Shown one piece after another: positions 47,135-60,016 of a stretch of 64,000 nucleotides of DNA. Position 1 is the stretch's first letter. Each line of letters starts with the position of its first letter. A program made the translations under genes and the position numbers. Below the pieces are notes generated by a model. That model ran no database searches. It was given only the letters and a program-made list of their open reading frames with translations, and was not told where the DNA came from. Source of the DNA: Kalaharituber pfeilii. Its lineage: Eukaryota > Ascomycota > Pezizomycetes > Pezizales > Pezizaceae. The stretch covers positions 1 through 64,000 of the forward strand of contig WHUZ01000102.1 in assembly GCA_015179045.1 (NCBI GenBank), in the 5' to 3' direction.

Positions 47135-50100
47135 AAACAAAGGACGTTTCCAAGCCTGCATTCTAGTGTTGAGCGCCGCTCCCATGCTTGAGAGTGACTG
47201 GTTGATGTTCCCACACAGCTCTACAAATGCCAGTGGCGCTTGAGAGTGTGTTGGTTGGATATCTTTTTGAAGCTTTTTAAAATTTTGAACGTTTTGAGTT
47301 GGAATAATGTTGACACATCGCCTTAATTCATGATGAATGACGATCATGTGTAGAGGAAGGAGTATCGGGCCTCAGCAAAGTGACTGGACTTTCGTTACTA
47401 CCAGCGGATTGGAACTGGTTAAATGTGTCATTACTTTTGTCACTTTTGCTTTGAAGTTTATATGCGCACTCGCAGTGAGAAGCCGAAGGTGTCCAGAAGC
47501 CTGGCTTCCTTTATTCCATCGCAATACCCGTTACAAAGGCTGTGATGCGGGAAATGTTGTACCATTCCAAAATCCTTGGATTTCTGGTGGTCAAATCGAT
47601 AACTGTAGTCGAGGTCGGGGAAGGTATGCGTGATAATTGTTTCAGAATTTGCATTATTGTGTTGAAGAGCTTTCATATCGTCTGTCGTTCTGGAAAATGT
47701 CGATATGTGAACGAGTCTGAGAGAGAGCCTCTGAACAAAACAGCACCATTTAAATACCAGAGTGACTCTAATATCACTGTATGTTAATGGCTTTGGCTTT
47801 TTTTTGGCGTAACATTGTTGATCCTTGAAGTACTCAAGTTAGCTAACACAGGTATCTTTTCCCACTCTGGAAGCCATTCGTAATATGGGAACTTCTTCCG
47901 GGGCCCCGCATCATTGCCCCACTTGTGTGCACTGACTGCAATATCTACGCGTATAAGCCGACCTTCACAATGGTGAAACTGAAGATACGTAGGACTGCAG
48001 AAAGCGACTAGAAGCGTCCCTCGCAGTCCGGGTAGTGGGATGAAATCTGCTACTGATAGTATTCAGCTGAGATGGAATGGCACAAACTCTTGTGTGTTAT
48101 GACATCAGCTCTCTCAGTAGACGAAGTCGCTGGCGTGGTGAAATTGTGATTTGCCTAGTTAAGATATATTGAACTGAAGAAGTTGAGTTGAAACTTTTCC
48201 CACTAACTATTTTGAGGACCGGCGAGAGACATACGGTGTATAAAACCTGTTAAGTCTCAGATTGACATGATCTAGCTCTCGATCTAGTGAGCTTCGATAC
48301 GAACCCCTCCATTTGCTTTGACAATTCCATTAATTGATAATGCAAAAGTTATTGGAGAAGAACGAGTAAGTCCCCTGCGTTCAGTATCAATTATAATATT
48401 GTGGCCACAACTTGAAAGTTGAGTTTTTATTCATAATATGCAGTTGAATGCTATGAGGTCAGACTGAGTCACATTTGGCGAGCTCGGATTGGAAAGAGGG
48501 ATATTTGACGTTTAGCTCGGCACTCAAGAAACAAATGAGACTGATTATTCTTGGGCATGTGAAGATGTCAGACTTAAATCCTGGTATACATTCGCACAAT
48601 TGAGGGAGAGTTCTAACTTGCTTTCCATGACATAAATAAAATAAGGTAACCGAGTCCCATGGGTGCATTGGAAACTTGACTCCTTCCCGTTCGCCGTTGG
48701 CTGCTACTAGAGGTTGTGCGACCAGACTACGTTAGCTGTAGCAGATATATTTCAACATAGAGTAGTGCAGCGTTGACTAGTCATTTCGTTCTAGGCCAAA
48801 CTATCACGAGCTGTCCACATCAGACTATCCTACTGCAATCGGTTTCTCTAGGTGGCCGCAAGACATGAAACGTGATGTTGCCCTATGATTCCCTTCTGAT
48901 GAACTGTTCTGAAGTACTACTGTTCAGCGATAGCTTTGATCTTTTTTCAGCTGTCCTAACTCCTCACGATCGGTTATTTACCACTCACTTATCCTCTGGA
49001 AGTTCAGACTTGGTTGCTCTGTACAATACAACGCCACACCCAAGAGTGACAACGACAGCAGCTTCCAAGCTTCTGGCAGCTACAAATGTATAGTCACTCT
49101 GGTCAACGGTGAGTCCGATTTCAGCTGTAATTTTTTTACGATTATTCTTGGCTCGCTTGACAATATGTTGGTTCGCTAGAGCAATATACACGCACACTCG
49201 CGTACGTATTCGTAGGACAGGGAATGCAATAACCTGGCAGCTTTACACACCAGCGTGTGTCTAATCAAGGCAAAACAAGTACCAAGCTAAACAAGTGAGT
49301 GCTTTCGTGTACACACATTCAGCATGATTTAACACCTAGCACATAGAATGTGTGGGAGAAGGATTATATTAGCTCGAGCCAGCTGTCTGAGCATAGAAAC
49401 CAGCTCACTCGACCGCAACCAATTCATCTCCTAGGCCATGATTGTTGCAGCCGTCAGTAATTATCATACGTTTGATGTTTGGTCAATTGCAATCTTTGGG
49501 TGCACGAAGCCCTAATTTTTTCCCAAGATGGTAGCACATCTGCGTGTAGATCATACGAGGCAGAGGAGTTTACCTACCATTTAGTGCAACGTTGCCTTTA
49601 CACCTGGCGTTTTGATCGCAATGTGTTTGGCTGCAAAGCTGCAAAATAATCTCCTATATGTGAGTTTCTAGCGTACACTAAGCGTGTTCTTCGATTGGAG
49701 AGTGGAGGATTAGCACTACTGTATTACACTTGGATCGAACAATAGCTATCTAATCAAGTGAAGTATTCAAGCTACAGTCTTGGTGATGACTGTTCTCGTT
49801 ATGGCCCTAAGTTTTTCTAGTGATGCAACCCAAAGTTGATAAAAAGGCACCGCATTTACCCCACCGCTAGTACCTAGCACGACACTGCAACCCGCACGCG
49901 GTTAACGTGAAATTGTAGATATTAAATGAAGAAATTTGTAATGGGCATTTGATATACTAACATTTCGAGTGAGCAGGCAACTGCCCTAATGACAATCAAA
50001 CCGCGAAGAATAGCCTATCTACGCTTCCGTAATTCTGTATACAGTCACTATACATCTTTACATAGCTTTGCGTTACGCCTAATAGAGTACACACAATAAC

Positions 50101-52277
50101 GGCCGGTCCCGAACCACAGCAGCCGGGCATGACGGTGTATGGGAAATTAAGTACCTCAAACGTCCAATAAATAAACCAACAGGAAACGTATGGCGAGTTT
50201 CATGCATCTCCTAAGTTAAGACATAGGCTTTGAGCTAGATGATTGTACAACATTATACTGAACTATGAGACTAGCCAGTGATGTTGCAATTTGGGCTGAT
50301 GCGTGTCAATCTGGCTACATTGAGAGTTTGGAGTCTCAGTATTATCATCTGAAAATTTCAATTTTCAACTTCCATTCAGTTGTATTATATTACAAAGAAA
50401 GCTAACAAAGACAATAATAATGAGACGGATATCAAATATATACTTTAGATCACAACATAAACCGCACCAGTGCCATCTTACAATTGGAAAAGCCTTCCCA
50501 CTCAGGCTGATGTACGAAGTTGTTCAACGCAATCTCTATGTACTAGTAACACGGAGTATATCTAAGCTCTGTAACGGCTCCAGCCCTATACATAGGCCCC
50601 TGGAATGCGCACTATGACATGTGCCCATGTTCTCACTGCTTCTCCCATTGTTGCATTGAGGATCAATTTCATAGCTAATGTGTCCCATACTTAGCGCGCC
50701 TGGTTAAGTATGTCAATTATCTTATAAATGCACTAGTATATATGCTCGTATACTAGTACTCCAGCAACATTTGGCACTGCATATGTTAGGTCAACCTTGC
50801 CCATGATAGACGGATCAGATATGTACTGATCATGCAGTGACCGATCGATGTCGTTCCAAATAAGTATAAGTTCCACAACTGCTATTGTCTCAACAAAGTG
50901 GAACAGTTCTGCTGTGGTTTGTGAGGGCACAATACTATGAAGCCATCCTGGTTGGGCGCTCCGTGGGGTCTTGCTACAAAGCTTGGCTATAGGGCCTTAG
51001 AATCAATTGATATCATATTGCGGCTGCTTTTACATGATATGAGGCATGCATCAAGTACTTCACATTAAGTACTTCTGTAAACACCTGACCTCTGGTTACG
51101 AACCAGACTATCTGCCCTGCCATGATGAGTAGCTAGAGCGGGGTTACGGAATATATATAGGTTATCATTACGAGCTCGCTAAACCGACCGTTTGAACAGT
51201 TGTGTGCACGTGGCAGCCATTGCCAAGTAGAACACAATAGCTGTAGTATAATTCTCAGCATCCTAGCTTCATTCCTGTAGTTCCACCATGCTGAGCATTA
51301 AGCCATAGAGATGTATTTAAGGTTCTTGTCTTATGTCCAGAGCCTCGGAGATTTTTGGTAAACCTCTAACAAACCGAGTTGACACATCATATAGATCTAA
51401 TTAGATACACAGCTATACATAGCTACACTGGAAACCCACGCTTAGCACCTACGATTCCGGCACATCCAAACCTCATACTGTACCTTCTAGATGGATGGGC
51501 ATACCCAGCGAGCGATGTAGTACCTCACGCATGTATCCCTTGATCAAAAAGATACACTTAATTGCTGCTCCATAAAGCATATATGCGCAAAAGGGTTAAC
51601 GCTAACACAAAATGCATTCCTGATTGTCAATCGGTAATCTAAACCGTGATTCTAGAGAAGTATTAAATTTTTTCTTGGTATATGGTATAAGACATATCAA
51701 AGGTCAGGAAAGGCTGGTGGAAAAAACCTATAAGAATAATCAAAAACTTTTAAAAAACAATAATTAGCACTTTCAATCGGATTTGATATATAGCCAACCT
51801 TCAATATTTAAGTGCCCAGAACAGAAAAGTCAGGCAGTAAGCAAGTTGATAAGACTAGCAAGGCATCAATCGCGATTAAGACATCCTAATAAGAACAGCT
51901 TCACAAAATGTACAATACTTCTAAATTTATTAAGCACGTGACAAAGAGGATTGACATGCATATAAACTGAATACACTACTTTATGTGGTTGTACATCATT
52001 ATTAGATTTAAATTCCCCTTCATTCTTTCCAAGAAAATCAGTGAGACCTCCCGTGTCCATAAACATTGAGCACGAGATTCACCCTTCATCAATAAGAAGC
52101 AAACTCGGCTGAACTTTAACCGCTGCTGAAGTCGATAATTATACCTGGTGGTGATTGTCGTGCCCATGGTGAGCATGCAAGGTTGTCTTGGCCACCTCTC
52201 ATGCTAGGCTGCTTCCAGAAGTAGATACATGATACTAATACTGATCTAAAATTAACATAGGACGTACCTGAAAACTA
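47135..52277. other. long gene-free region
   Basis: More than 5 kb with only short, domainless frames. A tailless, eroded module A-like copy is at about 51112-51156 (CCCTGCCATGATG, then GCGGGGTTACGG), and TTCGTAACCAGA in reverse lies near 51091-51110. Confidence 0.4.
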
Positions 52278-53140
52278 CAGTGCCATGCAGAAAGTATTCG
52301 GCACTAGGAAGTATAGGGATAAGTGTGCTATGCAATATGCAGATCGAGTCTGTATTCGACATAGGCTTACAACGGTTAATGTGCGTATGTGATCGAGTCG
52401 ATACTCCTCTTAATACTGAACCTCAAGTGCTACATCTGAACTATTCTAGAGTATAGTATCAATATCAATCAACATGCCACTGCGAAAGACTCAAGAACTT
52501 TCAGACTTCGAAAAGGGACAGATTGTTACTTTATTTGACTATGGCAAAAAAATCAGTGAGATTGCCAGCTAGATTTAGGCACAATCTAGGTGATTGAAGA
52601 AAACCGAGTGAACACTAAAGTCTATATTACTATACTTAAGGAAAAGCTTTTACCTGTTATAGCACATGTTGTAGCTGCAGGCGAGGATCCTATTTCCTAG
52701 CAAGATAATACTCTAGTCCATACAACTAAAAGAGTCCAAAAATTGTTTGAAGAGCACTCTATAGAGGGTGCTAAACATCCTGCTTATTCTCTAGACCTCA
52801 ATCCAATTGAGCACGTATGGGTACATCTTAAATGTCAATTAAATAGACATTTTCCAGAGATTGCTTAAATGTCAGGAGGGCCCGAAACAGTGAAAAGAGC
52901 ACTTGGAGTTGTTGAGTATTGGAATACTATACCATCAAAACTCTTTGATAGTCTATATAAGACTATGCCAAAGAGAGTCGCTGCAGCCCAGGGTTGATAT
53001 ACAAAATATTAATTGTTCACGTTTTCTCTCTTTGACAGTATATACTCTCATCAGCCTATGTCGAATACAGACTCGATCTGCATATTGCATAGCGCACTTA
53101 TCGCTATACTTCCGTGCCGAATACTTTCTGCATGGCACTG
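52278..53140 (+). mobile_element. internally deleted Tc1/mariner element, TA duplication
   Basis: The 863-bp element begins CAGTGCCATGCAGAAAGTAT and ends with its inverted copy; the terminal inverted repeats match over about 88 bases with few differences. TA flanks both ends (52276-52277 and 53141-53142), the expected Tc1/mariner target. A decayed transposase frame lies inside. Confidence 0.92.
52474..52997 (+). pseudogene. Tc1-family transposase remnant
   Basis: From an ATG at 52474 the first 30 codons give the N-terminal helix-turn-helix start (SDFEKGQIVTLFDYGKKISEIA), broken by TAG codons. After a deletion, the DDE domain resumes with DNTLVHTTKRVQ and PAYSLDLNPIEHVW, then PSKLFDSLYKTMPKRVAAAQG to a stop at 52997. 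The first catalytic Asp region and most of the middle are missing, and stops interrupt at several places, so it cannot make transposase. It could have been moved in trans by an intact relative. Confidence 0.88.
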
Positions 53141-53142
53141 TA

Positions 53143-54854
53143 CATCTCAACTGTTCAGGTATGACTAACTACTTTCCAAACTCGCTAGCTTGCTAATGAG
53201 GGGATTTAGTTTGGTTGAAGTCAACTATGTTGCAGTTAGTCTCCTAACCAGGCCCTGACCATGTCGTAATTAGGAAAAGTCCATCTCCACTTCACCTGCG
53301 ATTGCTTGGTTGACCAATCCGCTGTGCACGGGTTATCGGCACTAATTTATTGGAATACCAATCCACTCAATGAATGTGGACATCGCAACTTGCTCATATA
53401 TGTGTATGCATTTTGACGCCTAGACCTATATTTGCCAACTGGACACATTGGATATTATTTTTGCTCTATGCCTGACCCATGCTTGCAGTGAATGTTGCAT
53501 GTGCATTGGAGAGGCCTTAAATAATCATATTATTACAACACAGCGCCCATGTCCGTGATTCCAGGTTCTAGTAACCACAAACTGGTACGTAAGGACAGTA
53601 CGGCGGACCTAACAGCGAAAATGCAAATAATAGTGTACCGGTAAGCCACGAGACAGCTGACCTGGGAATGGCTTATATGCAAGGCATGTTCGTACGTGAG
53701 GATCATCATGCATGCGATCTACGCTCATAAATCCAATGAGCTCTCCATAGTGACTCAGTATCTCGGTAGCCGGAGCGACTAGCAGGGTTCAAGAGTATGG
53801 AATAGACTAATGAGAAATAAGGTGTTGTTAAGCCTGAGACCTTTAATGAACGGGCATCCAACCATAAGCACTCGATACCTGGAGCACATTCACAAAAAAA
53901 GCTACATATATTAGTTGACTATACTGGCGGCTACTATGATACGAACGGATGCCTATAACTAACATCTATGCCTGAAGAAATCGCTAATGGCCTCCAGAAA
54001 CATTGTTTCAATAGCCTAGTGTCAAAGCCCCCGTCGGCTTAAAAGTCGAAATATGTAGGTATTGCACCGTGAATAACGCCACAGGATTTATTTTACATCC
54101 TAGGAGGCAATTTTGCGTGGTAGATTGAATCAGTTAATCAGTACATTAGGCTTCCTGTTTCTCACAGAGGTTGAAACTTGAACTGGAAGCTGAAGTAGTT
54201 GAGAACTCTTGTCATCCGTATTCAGAGAGCTTCTTAGTGGTATTTTCTCCGATGCAACCATGAGCTTACTTAGTTTGCTCTTAAACCAAGGTCTACGTGC
54301 GTAAGGCAGCCTAAGGCTGCAGCGGAGAGCTCAAGTTAGTTATGGGTCTTGCTTTCCCCCAAGTTGAAAATAGGTTTAATGGAATAATGGGTAATGTTTT
54401 CGAAAGATTTAGCTAGAGATCGGCGATCTTCCCCTACAAACCGTACGTCAGACCCTCTTGACTCATTACATATGATTGGTTACCTTGAGTCTGGACCCGC
54501 AACTTCTGGCGGCTACATTGCGCACATTATTAGCCTGCGAAATCTGGTGCATGTTCAAGACACCAACAGAAACACGTGAGGATGGAACTCTCAATTCTCA
54601 GTGAAACCTAACTACGTATGGCCTATTTCTCTCGGCCTCAATTGATTTCTTTCGCGATGTTCATGGTCAGTGCGTGTGCCTCATTACAACTGTCCAAATT
54701 ACTGCAATTGCGGTTTTTTTTTTTTTTCCCTTTGTTTTTTTTTCGTTTTTTTTGGGAGAAACACTCGTAATTTCTCACCCTACGGAGGATTGTATTTTTT
54801 TCACTGAGCTTAAAGCATGGCACCGTCATCAGGAAAAAATATATCATTGGCTCA
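53143..54854. other. spacer
   Basis: No gene recognised. TAGTCTCCTAACCAGG at about 53238 resembles the dispersed transposon end near 17758. T-rich tracts lie at 54713-54755. Confidence 0.35.
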
Positions 54855-54993
54855 TACTCGCAAAGTATTGGAATGCTGCATTAAACGTATGCGCTATTCA
54901 CCTTTTGGAATAGTGCCAAGTGGCATGAATTTGCCCTATTCCAAAGAGAGAATAGCGCATACGATTTATGCAGCGTTCCAATACTTTCGAGTA
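54855..54993. mobile_element. 139-bp palindromic MITE-like element
   Basis: Nearly the whole segment is an imperfect palindrome: TACTCGCAAAGTATTGGAA on the left faces its inverted match ending in TTTCGAGTA at 54993, with GCTGCAT and CGTATGCGCTATTC blocks mirrored, and a small central TGCCAAGTGGCA. TA forms both edges. Confidence 0.8.
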
Positions 54994-55293
54994 CTTGTAT
55001 ACCAGCATAAATACCGGAACACCAAGGGTTGTTGGCAGGGGTAGTGAAGTGTTGTAGGAAGCTGTAGTGAGGGAGTGGGACTCGCTGAGTGCAGAAACTT
55101 TGCTTTATCTTCTAGAAAACATGCCTAGATGTATGGCTGCCGAAATTGCTGCTCATGGGAGGATACACAAATGGAGTTGTAGTAATTCCTGTGTTTATCT
55201 CTTGAATATTCAATTCAGAAACAGGCATGTTCCCTGGCCCGTACCCCTGCGGACAACCCCTGGTGCTCCGGTATTTATGCTAGTATACAAGTA
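54992..55293. mobile_element. 302-bp MITE with about 50-bp inverted ends
   Basis: The left end TACTTGTATACCAGCATAAA continues through TACCGGAACACCAAGGG to GCAGGGG; the right end is its inverted copy (CCCCTGC to CAAGTA) ending at 55293. It has no coding capacity. The left TA is shared with the neighbouring palindrome. Confidence 0.85.
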
Positions 55294-55480
55294 TATAAAC
55301 CTTTTCTGGTTGAGAAAACCTTTTTACCTAACCGTTTTTAGTAGTTGGTTGATCCTCAAACAAATGTTGGTTCTGACACTACCGTTACTAACAAATGACC
55401 ATTTTGCTCCACTCCAGCGTTTCTCATAAAGAGAAAGGATATTTGGACTCCACATTAGTCCATATCTTGAATCAGGGGCT
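55294..55480. other. spacer before LINE remnant
   Basis: Nothing recognised. Confidence 0.3.
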
Positions 55481-55489
55481 TTTTTCTCG

Positions 55490-56150
55490 GACTCGCACAC
55501 CAGCGCATAGATTTACTCGCAGCAGCAGCGAAAGCGGAACGTTGCAAAGACCATGCTGCCACACAGCGAAGTTATAGGCAAAAGGAAGGGGAAACACAGA
55601 CCGAGCCAGAGACAATACCTCCGCTGTCATATGCAGCAATCGTCTCAAAGCATTCCACCAAACACACCCCCAGCACAAAAACCCAACCCACCTCCAGCAG
55701 CACTACCGAAAAACCGAACAAGGTCCACCGCTCCTCAATCCAAAAACACGGCAAGGGGGTCCAGTAGCAACCCCCCAGGCAGAACAAGAAGCCTCCAACA
55801 TCATCTCCGAATGCAAGAACATCCCAGAAAGAAAGGCTCCCGCAATCTGGCCAGGCAGTTGTGGTGCATGGCATAGCAGTGACGAAGAAACTTGGGAAAG
55901 TAAGAGAGTGGATGGAAAAGGCGAACCCATGGATGGGGAAGATTGTTGCAGCAAGATGGTTGGTGGGAAAAGAAAGGAGGGAGGGAAAGAAGACTAGCTC
56001 GATTGTTATCTACCTGGAGGGGAGGTAGAATCAGATAGTCAAACATCAACGAAGGTACGGTTATCAGGCAAATGGTACCACTCGTGCTTGTATGACTGGG
56101 ACAGAATGACAAAGGTGGACAGAAAGGGGGAGGGGAGGGATGTGGAGGAG
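55490..56150 (+). pseudogene. LINE ORF1 (gag-like) remnant
   Basis: Fragments in more than one plus-strand frame give IDLLAAAAKAERCKDHA, PPLSYAAIVSKH, then KKLGKVREWMEKANPWMGK, AARWLVGKERREGKKTSS and IVIYLEG, and, after a frame change, GKWYHSCLYDWDRM. This order and the ARWL...KTSS.VIYL...YDWDR pattern resemble the gag-like ORF1 of Tad-type fungal LINEs as I remember it. Stops and at least two frame changes show it is dead. No reverse transcriptase remains beside it. A module A copy with poly(A) follows about 200 bases downstream on the same strand. Confidence 0.6.
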
Positions 56151-56350
56151 ATGGATATGACTGCTTGACTTTCTGGGGGGATATTTGAGTATTCGTGCTT
56201 GATTGTTCTCTTGGGGGATTGGGCTTTGGCTTTGTGTTTCCTCCACATCACCGAAGTCATAGTAACGTTGTGTGTTTTTTACAGGGGATGATTTTGTAGG
56301 TAGTTGCACAGGTGCCTGTCTCCGGGCCAGAAGGACTTCGGTCCAGGGAC

Positions 56351-56388
56351 TCTGCCATGGCGAACAGCTGCAAGCGGGGTTATGTGAA

Positions 56389-56422
<34 letters not shown>
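56351..56422 (+). mobile_element. poly(A) module A downstream of LINE remnant
   Basis: CTGCCATGGCGAACAGCTGC is followed by AAGCGGGGTTATGTGAAAT and about 33 A residues. It has no obvious target duplication close by. Its orientation and position, after the LINE ORF1 remnant, suggest it may be the 3' end of that element. Confidence 0.7.
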
Positions 56423-56423
<1 letters not shown>

Positions 56424-56455
56424 AAGAGCTGGGTTTAGTCACTTGTATTGTACTA

Positions 56456-56924
56456 CAGTTTTACCTAGCTATACCGGACCTCGTTAAACCGCAAACCTTG
56501 GGACGACCTATGATAGTTTTAGCGGTTACATACAAAAAAATTAGCTATACCGGATGCCCAGTTGAACCGGACTGGACAACAAAACTGTAGACTGTTAAAT
56601 TCAAATTACATATAAACTAGTTAGCTGAACTGGATGAAGGCCAAAATCATGAGACTGCTTTTTGTACCTTCCATGTGTTACAGTGGTATTTTTGACGTGT
56701 TTTCTATATCTTGAATTCATTGTTTGAAGTTCTGTAATATCTGAGGAGATTAAGAAGAGGATACGCCCTGGGACACCAGTCTCCGGACATATGGTAACTT
56801 TCAATCAGCTTACTAAGTTCTGTACCCCCTGGCGGGCACCCCTGCAAAATTTTTTACCGGACGCTAGGTTAAACCGGACAGGAAGTGCTGGATTTTGGTC
56901 GTCCGGTGGAGCAAGGTGTAACTG
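56456..56924. mobile_element. pogo-like MITE, 469 bp, TA duplication
   Basis: Left end CAGTTTTACCTAGCTATACC (at 56456) and right end, reversed, CAGTTACACCTTGCTCCACC (ending 56924) match at about 20 of 24 bases; both are flanked by TA (56454-56455 and 56925-56926). The ends resemble those of pogo/Tigger elements. An internal GTTTTGTTG...ACTGTAG end near 56590 may mark a nested event. No coding capacity. Confidence 0.7.
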
Positions 56925-56944
56925 TAGGTCATGAGATCAACATG

Positions 56945-57185
56945 GCGAACCACAGTATGCACTGCGGCAAAGCCCATAGAACTGGGGAGGTGCCGATCAC
57001 AAAATCTCAATCCTATTGAGGATATCTAGAGAATGACCAAGACAAGACTAAACAAATGTCAAGAGGCAGTACTACAGCAGAGGGGGTATGTCAACAGATT
57101 CAGGAGGAATGGCAGAAGATAAAGCCAGAGGAGATATTGAAGCTTGTAGACAGTATGCCTGAGCCAGTATACTTAAGGGCAATCA
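56945..57185 (+). pseudogene. Tc1-like transposase C-terminal fragment
   Basis: NLNPIEDI, a stop, then RMTKTRLNKCQ in one frame and QEEWQKIKPEEILKLVDSM in another match the C-terminal end of Tc1 transposases. It sits between two pogo-like ends, with a frameshift and stops, and is not related closely to the 52.3-kb element. Confidence 0.65.
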
Positions 57186-57188
57186 CTA

Positions 57189-57560
57189 CAGTCTAACCTT
57201 GCTATACCTGACGAGTAAAAATCCGGCACTTTTCATCCAGTATAAGAAGGTTCCAGCATAGAATAAAATGCTTAACAGCAATAAAGGGTGATAGCCAAAA
57301 TTTGAATAGAAATTACTAGAGTAGGAAATAAACAAGTGTAGCAAATGTCAACTCAATCCAAGTCTATTCAATATTCATTGCTCTCATCATCTAGAAAAGC
57401 ATCAAGCCTAAAAGGTTCTTGGGGAGCATCAAATACGCAAGTGTTGACTAGAGCCAAAACATGCAACTCTGACTGTTTCTCTAAAAGCCTATCAATTCAT
57501 ACAAAAAAAAGCTTCAAACTCTACAAGCATGGTTCCAGTCTTCCAGCAGCAGCAGCAACA
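57189..57560 (-). mobile_element. pogo-like end with possible transposase tail
   Basis: CAGTCTAACCTTGCTATACC at 57189, preceded by TA, repeats the pogo-like terminus. Read inward on the minus strand, frames give VFDAPQEPFRLDAFLDDE and similar, which resembles the acidic tail of a pogo-type transposase but is broken by stops. The other end of the element was not found. Confidence 0.4.
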
Positions 57561-57650
57561 GCAGTGGTAGCAGCAATGGCAACAGCGGTGGCAGCAGCAG
57601 AGGTGGCAGCAGCGGTGACAGCAGTTTTATCGATGGCATTCCGCAATGCA
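57540..57650 (+). repeat. GCA/GTG trinucleotide-rich tract
   Basis: Imperfect GCA repeats (GCAGCAGCAGCAACAGCAG and so on). The overlapping 120-codon frame 57345-57707 is mostly poly-Ala from this tract and probably not a gene. Confidence 0.7.
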
Positions 57651-60016
57651 TCTAGACGGCGCGAGAACCCTGCAGCCATGCCAAGCGTGGCGGTGCGCGA
57701 CGTCTAGACGGACGGAAACCCCCGTTTCTACGTCTAGAACTGAACCGCTATAGCACCTGAACGAACACTCGGATTTTATTGTTAAAGGTGTCTATAGATA
57801 GCTGATAGTCACTACTTTACCTTAATATCATGACTTCTTCAATGCACAAGAAGCATTGGCAAATGAAAGATCAGGGAGGGGTTAAAGGCCATTGTGCAAA
57901 GCCAATATCTTGACACCGATGCAACAAGTTTTGATGCGGCAAATGTGATGTTACTGCTGCATAATACTTTAAGCGGTGCTTGCACTAGACGGTGTTGCGG
58001 AAGGTCTCTAATCTAGGGCCCTACAATCGAGTCACAGGTGGCTGTGCAAGTTCTTGCGAACACGAATATACCTACATGCGCAGCTGGTTTGGTCAATCGC
58101 GGTAAGCTTATAAGCTTGTCACACCCGGATTTCGCTTCCAATATACATGGAAGTACATATGTATTTGTAAGGATGAGTAATTCAATCTTAAGTGAAATGG
58201 CTACATTTGTCGGGGCCTCAAATCTTTGCCGACCTATGATATCACATTGGGGTCACGATTTTACCTCGAACCTCCTAGCTTGGCCAGATCTATTTTGGCA
58301 CCGAATGCCTGGCCATGCACAAGACGGCGTGCCACTTTCCCCTCCTGTACTCGTGTTGTTGTGCCCAGTCAACTGTGGAGTACTTTACCTATAGTATTTT
58401 ATCTATAGTAGTCAGAGGCATGCGCATAGGCAATCAATTACCCAAGGCACCAGCATATTGAACGATCTCCTAGTATACCTTACATTTGCGAATATATTAC
58501 AGGCAAAATGGTAAACTGATATTAATATTGCAAGTTACCCTGCCACTCCCTGACATTGATGCTTGTTGTCGGCGTACCCGCTGATAACCTGTGAGACTTG
58601 ACAGGTAACCCTGGCAGTATGCTACATCCTGCTCTTTAATTCAGCCTCCCGATATTAATACTTAACAGATTTGTGATATAGTGGTATGCTGAGCTCGCGT
58701 ACCGGGTCATTAAAGTTCAAAAATGCCGGGTATTTCTATAATATTTACAATTGTATATTATTATTTGTATCCCGCGCTCGTGGGCTGGATATATTAGACT
58801 GGCAGATTGTCTCCATATGAACATGCCCAATTGGCATGATTTTGGCATGGGTTCAGAGAATGCAATGGCAGGATCCTGATGAGAATTCCCGAAGCGCCTG
58901 ACTAGTACGATAGATTAATCTTGCATTTATTGGAGTCGCTGGCTATAGGCAAGGCGCAAGTTGAGTCTTTGTTACGCTATTGGTACATTGGATCTGGAAG
59001 GTGCAAATTTGGAAAGGAAAACGGAGGACTGGCAGAAAAGTAATTTCCACCTTCCATTTTCGGAGAGGTGCGTCTTGGCGCATAATTCCGGCAATGCAAT
59101 TTTATCCAACATTCAATTCAGTAGTACATACAGCGCAGTTTAGCTCTTAATTTTCAGCTTTGTAGCTGGAAACCTATTTCTACAGCTTGTATATGAACTG
59201 CACTTGCTGATAGCTTGAGCATACTATCTCCAGTGTCTTGGATATGTGACTTCTTACAGTTCGAGCATGCAACATCTGATGAAGAAGAGGTGGAGGTGGA
59301 GGTAGAAGCAACAGTAGAAATATTTTCGGAGAGGCTATGAGAAGGCGTGGTAGGTTTCCAGGGCCGGCTTCATTAGTATTACATTTCTTCTTCCAAACCA
59401 GTTTATATACAAGCCTTAGGATACCTCTACAGATAGCAAATTGAAAAGTTACAAGCTGAATTCACTACAATGCATGAATGTTTATGCAACTGTAATTCGG
59501 CGCTGCATGACGGTGCATAACGGTGCATAAGTTGCATTATGCGCTAAGATGCGCTACTCCGATAACGGAAGGTGGAAATTGCAGCCGCCGTACTGCAACT
59601 GGTTTGTGTCAGCCACACGGCAACCTGTCTCGTCAACAGCAACGCTGCGGAGCACTCCACTGGTGCGCCCGTCACGACAGCTTGTGAGACTAGACAGCAA
59701 CATCGATTATCACTCAAAGCTAGCGACGGTAACGATTGTCGCAACCAGCGCTCGTCCGATCTTTATTGGAGGGCATAGTTAAAGACATCAATAACTACGA
59801 TACTAACAAAAACACGGAGAGGCTTCCTACGGCTCCCCGGCCTCCATCTAAGTAGTGTTAAGTATGTCGAGGCCGGGGCTAGTGCCAGGCCGTGATGCCC
59901 TCAATGCGGTGAGGAAGCCACCTGCAGCAGCCTCGACCCTAATCTGGTTGCGATGAACGTGCCCACCGGGCCTGGAGCCCACATTCAGCCACCAGCAGCG
60001 CGGGCACCGAAACTTT
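57651..60016. other. intergenic region
   Basis: No gene recognised. A short ACGGTGCATA duplication lies at about 59510-59528, and a purine-rich tract at 59280-59320. Confidence 0.35.

Noticed and set aside
57345..57707. 120-codon plus-strand protein
   Set aside because: Most of it is poly-Ala from a GCA repeat and it runs antisense to a pogo-like remnant.
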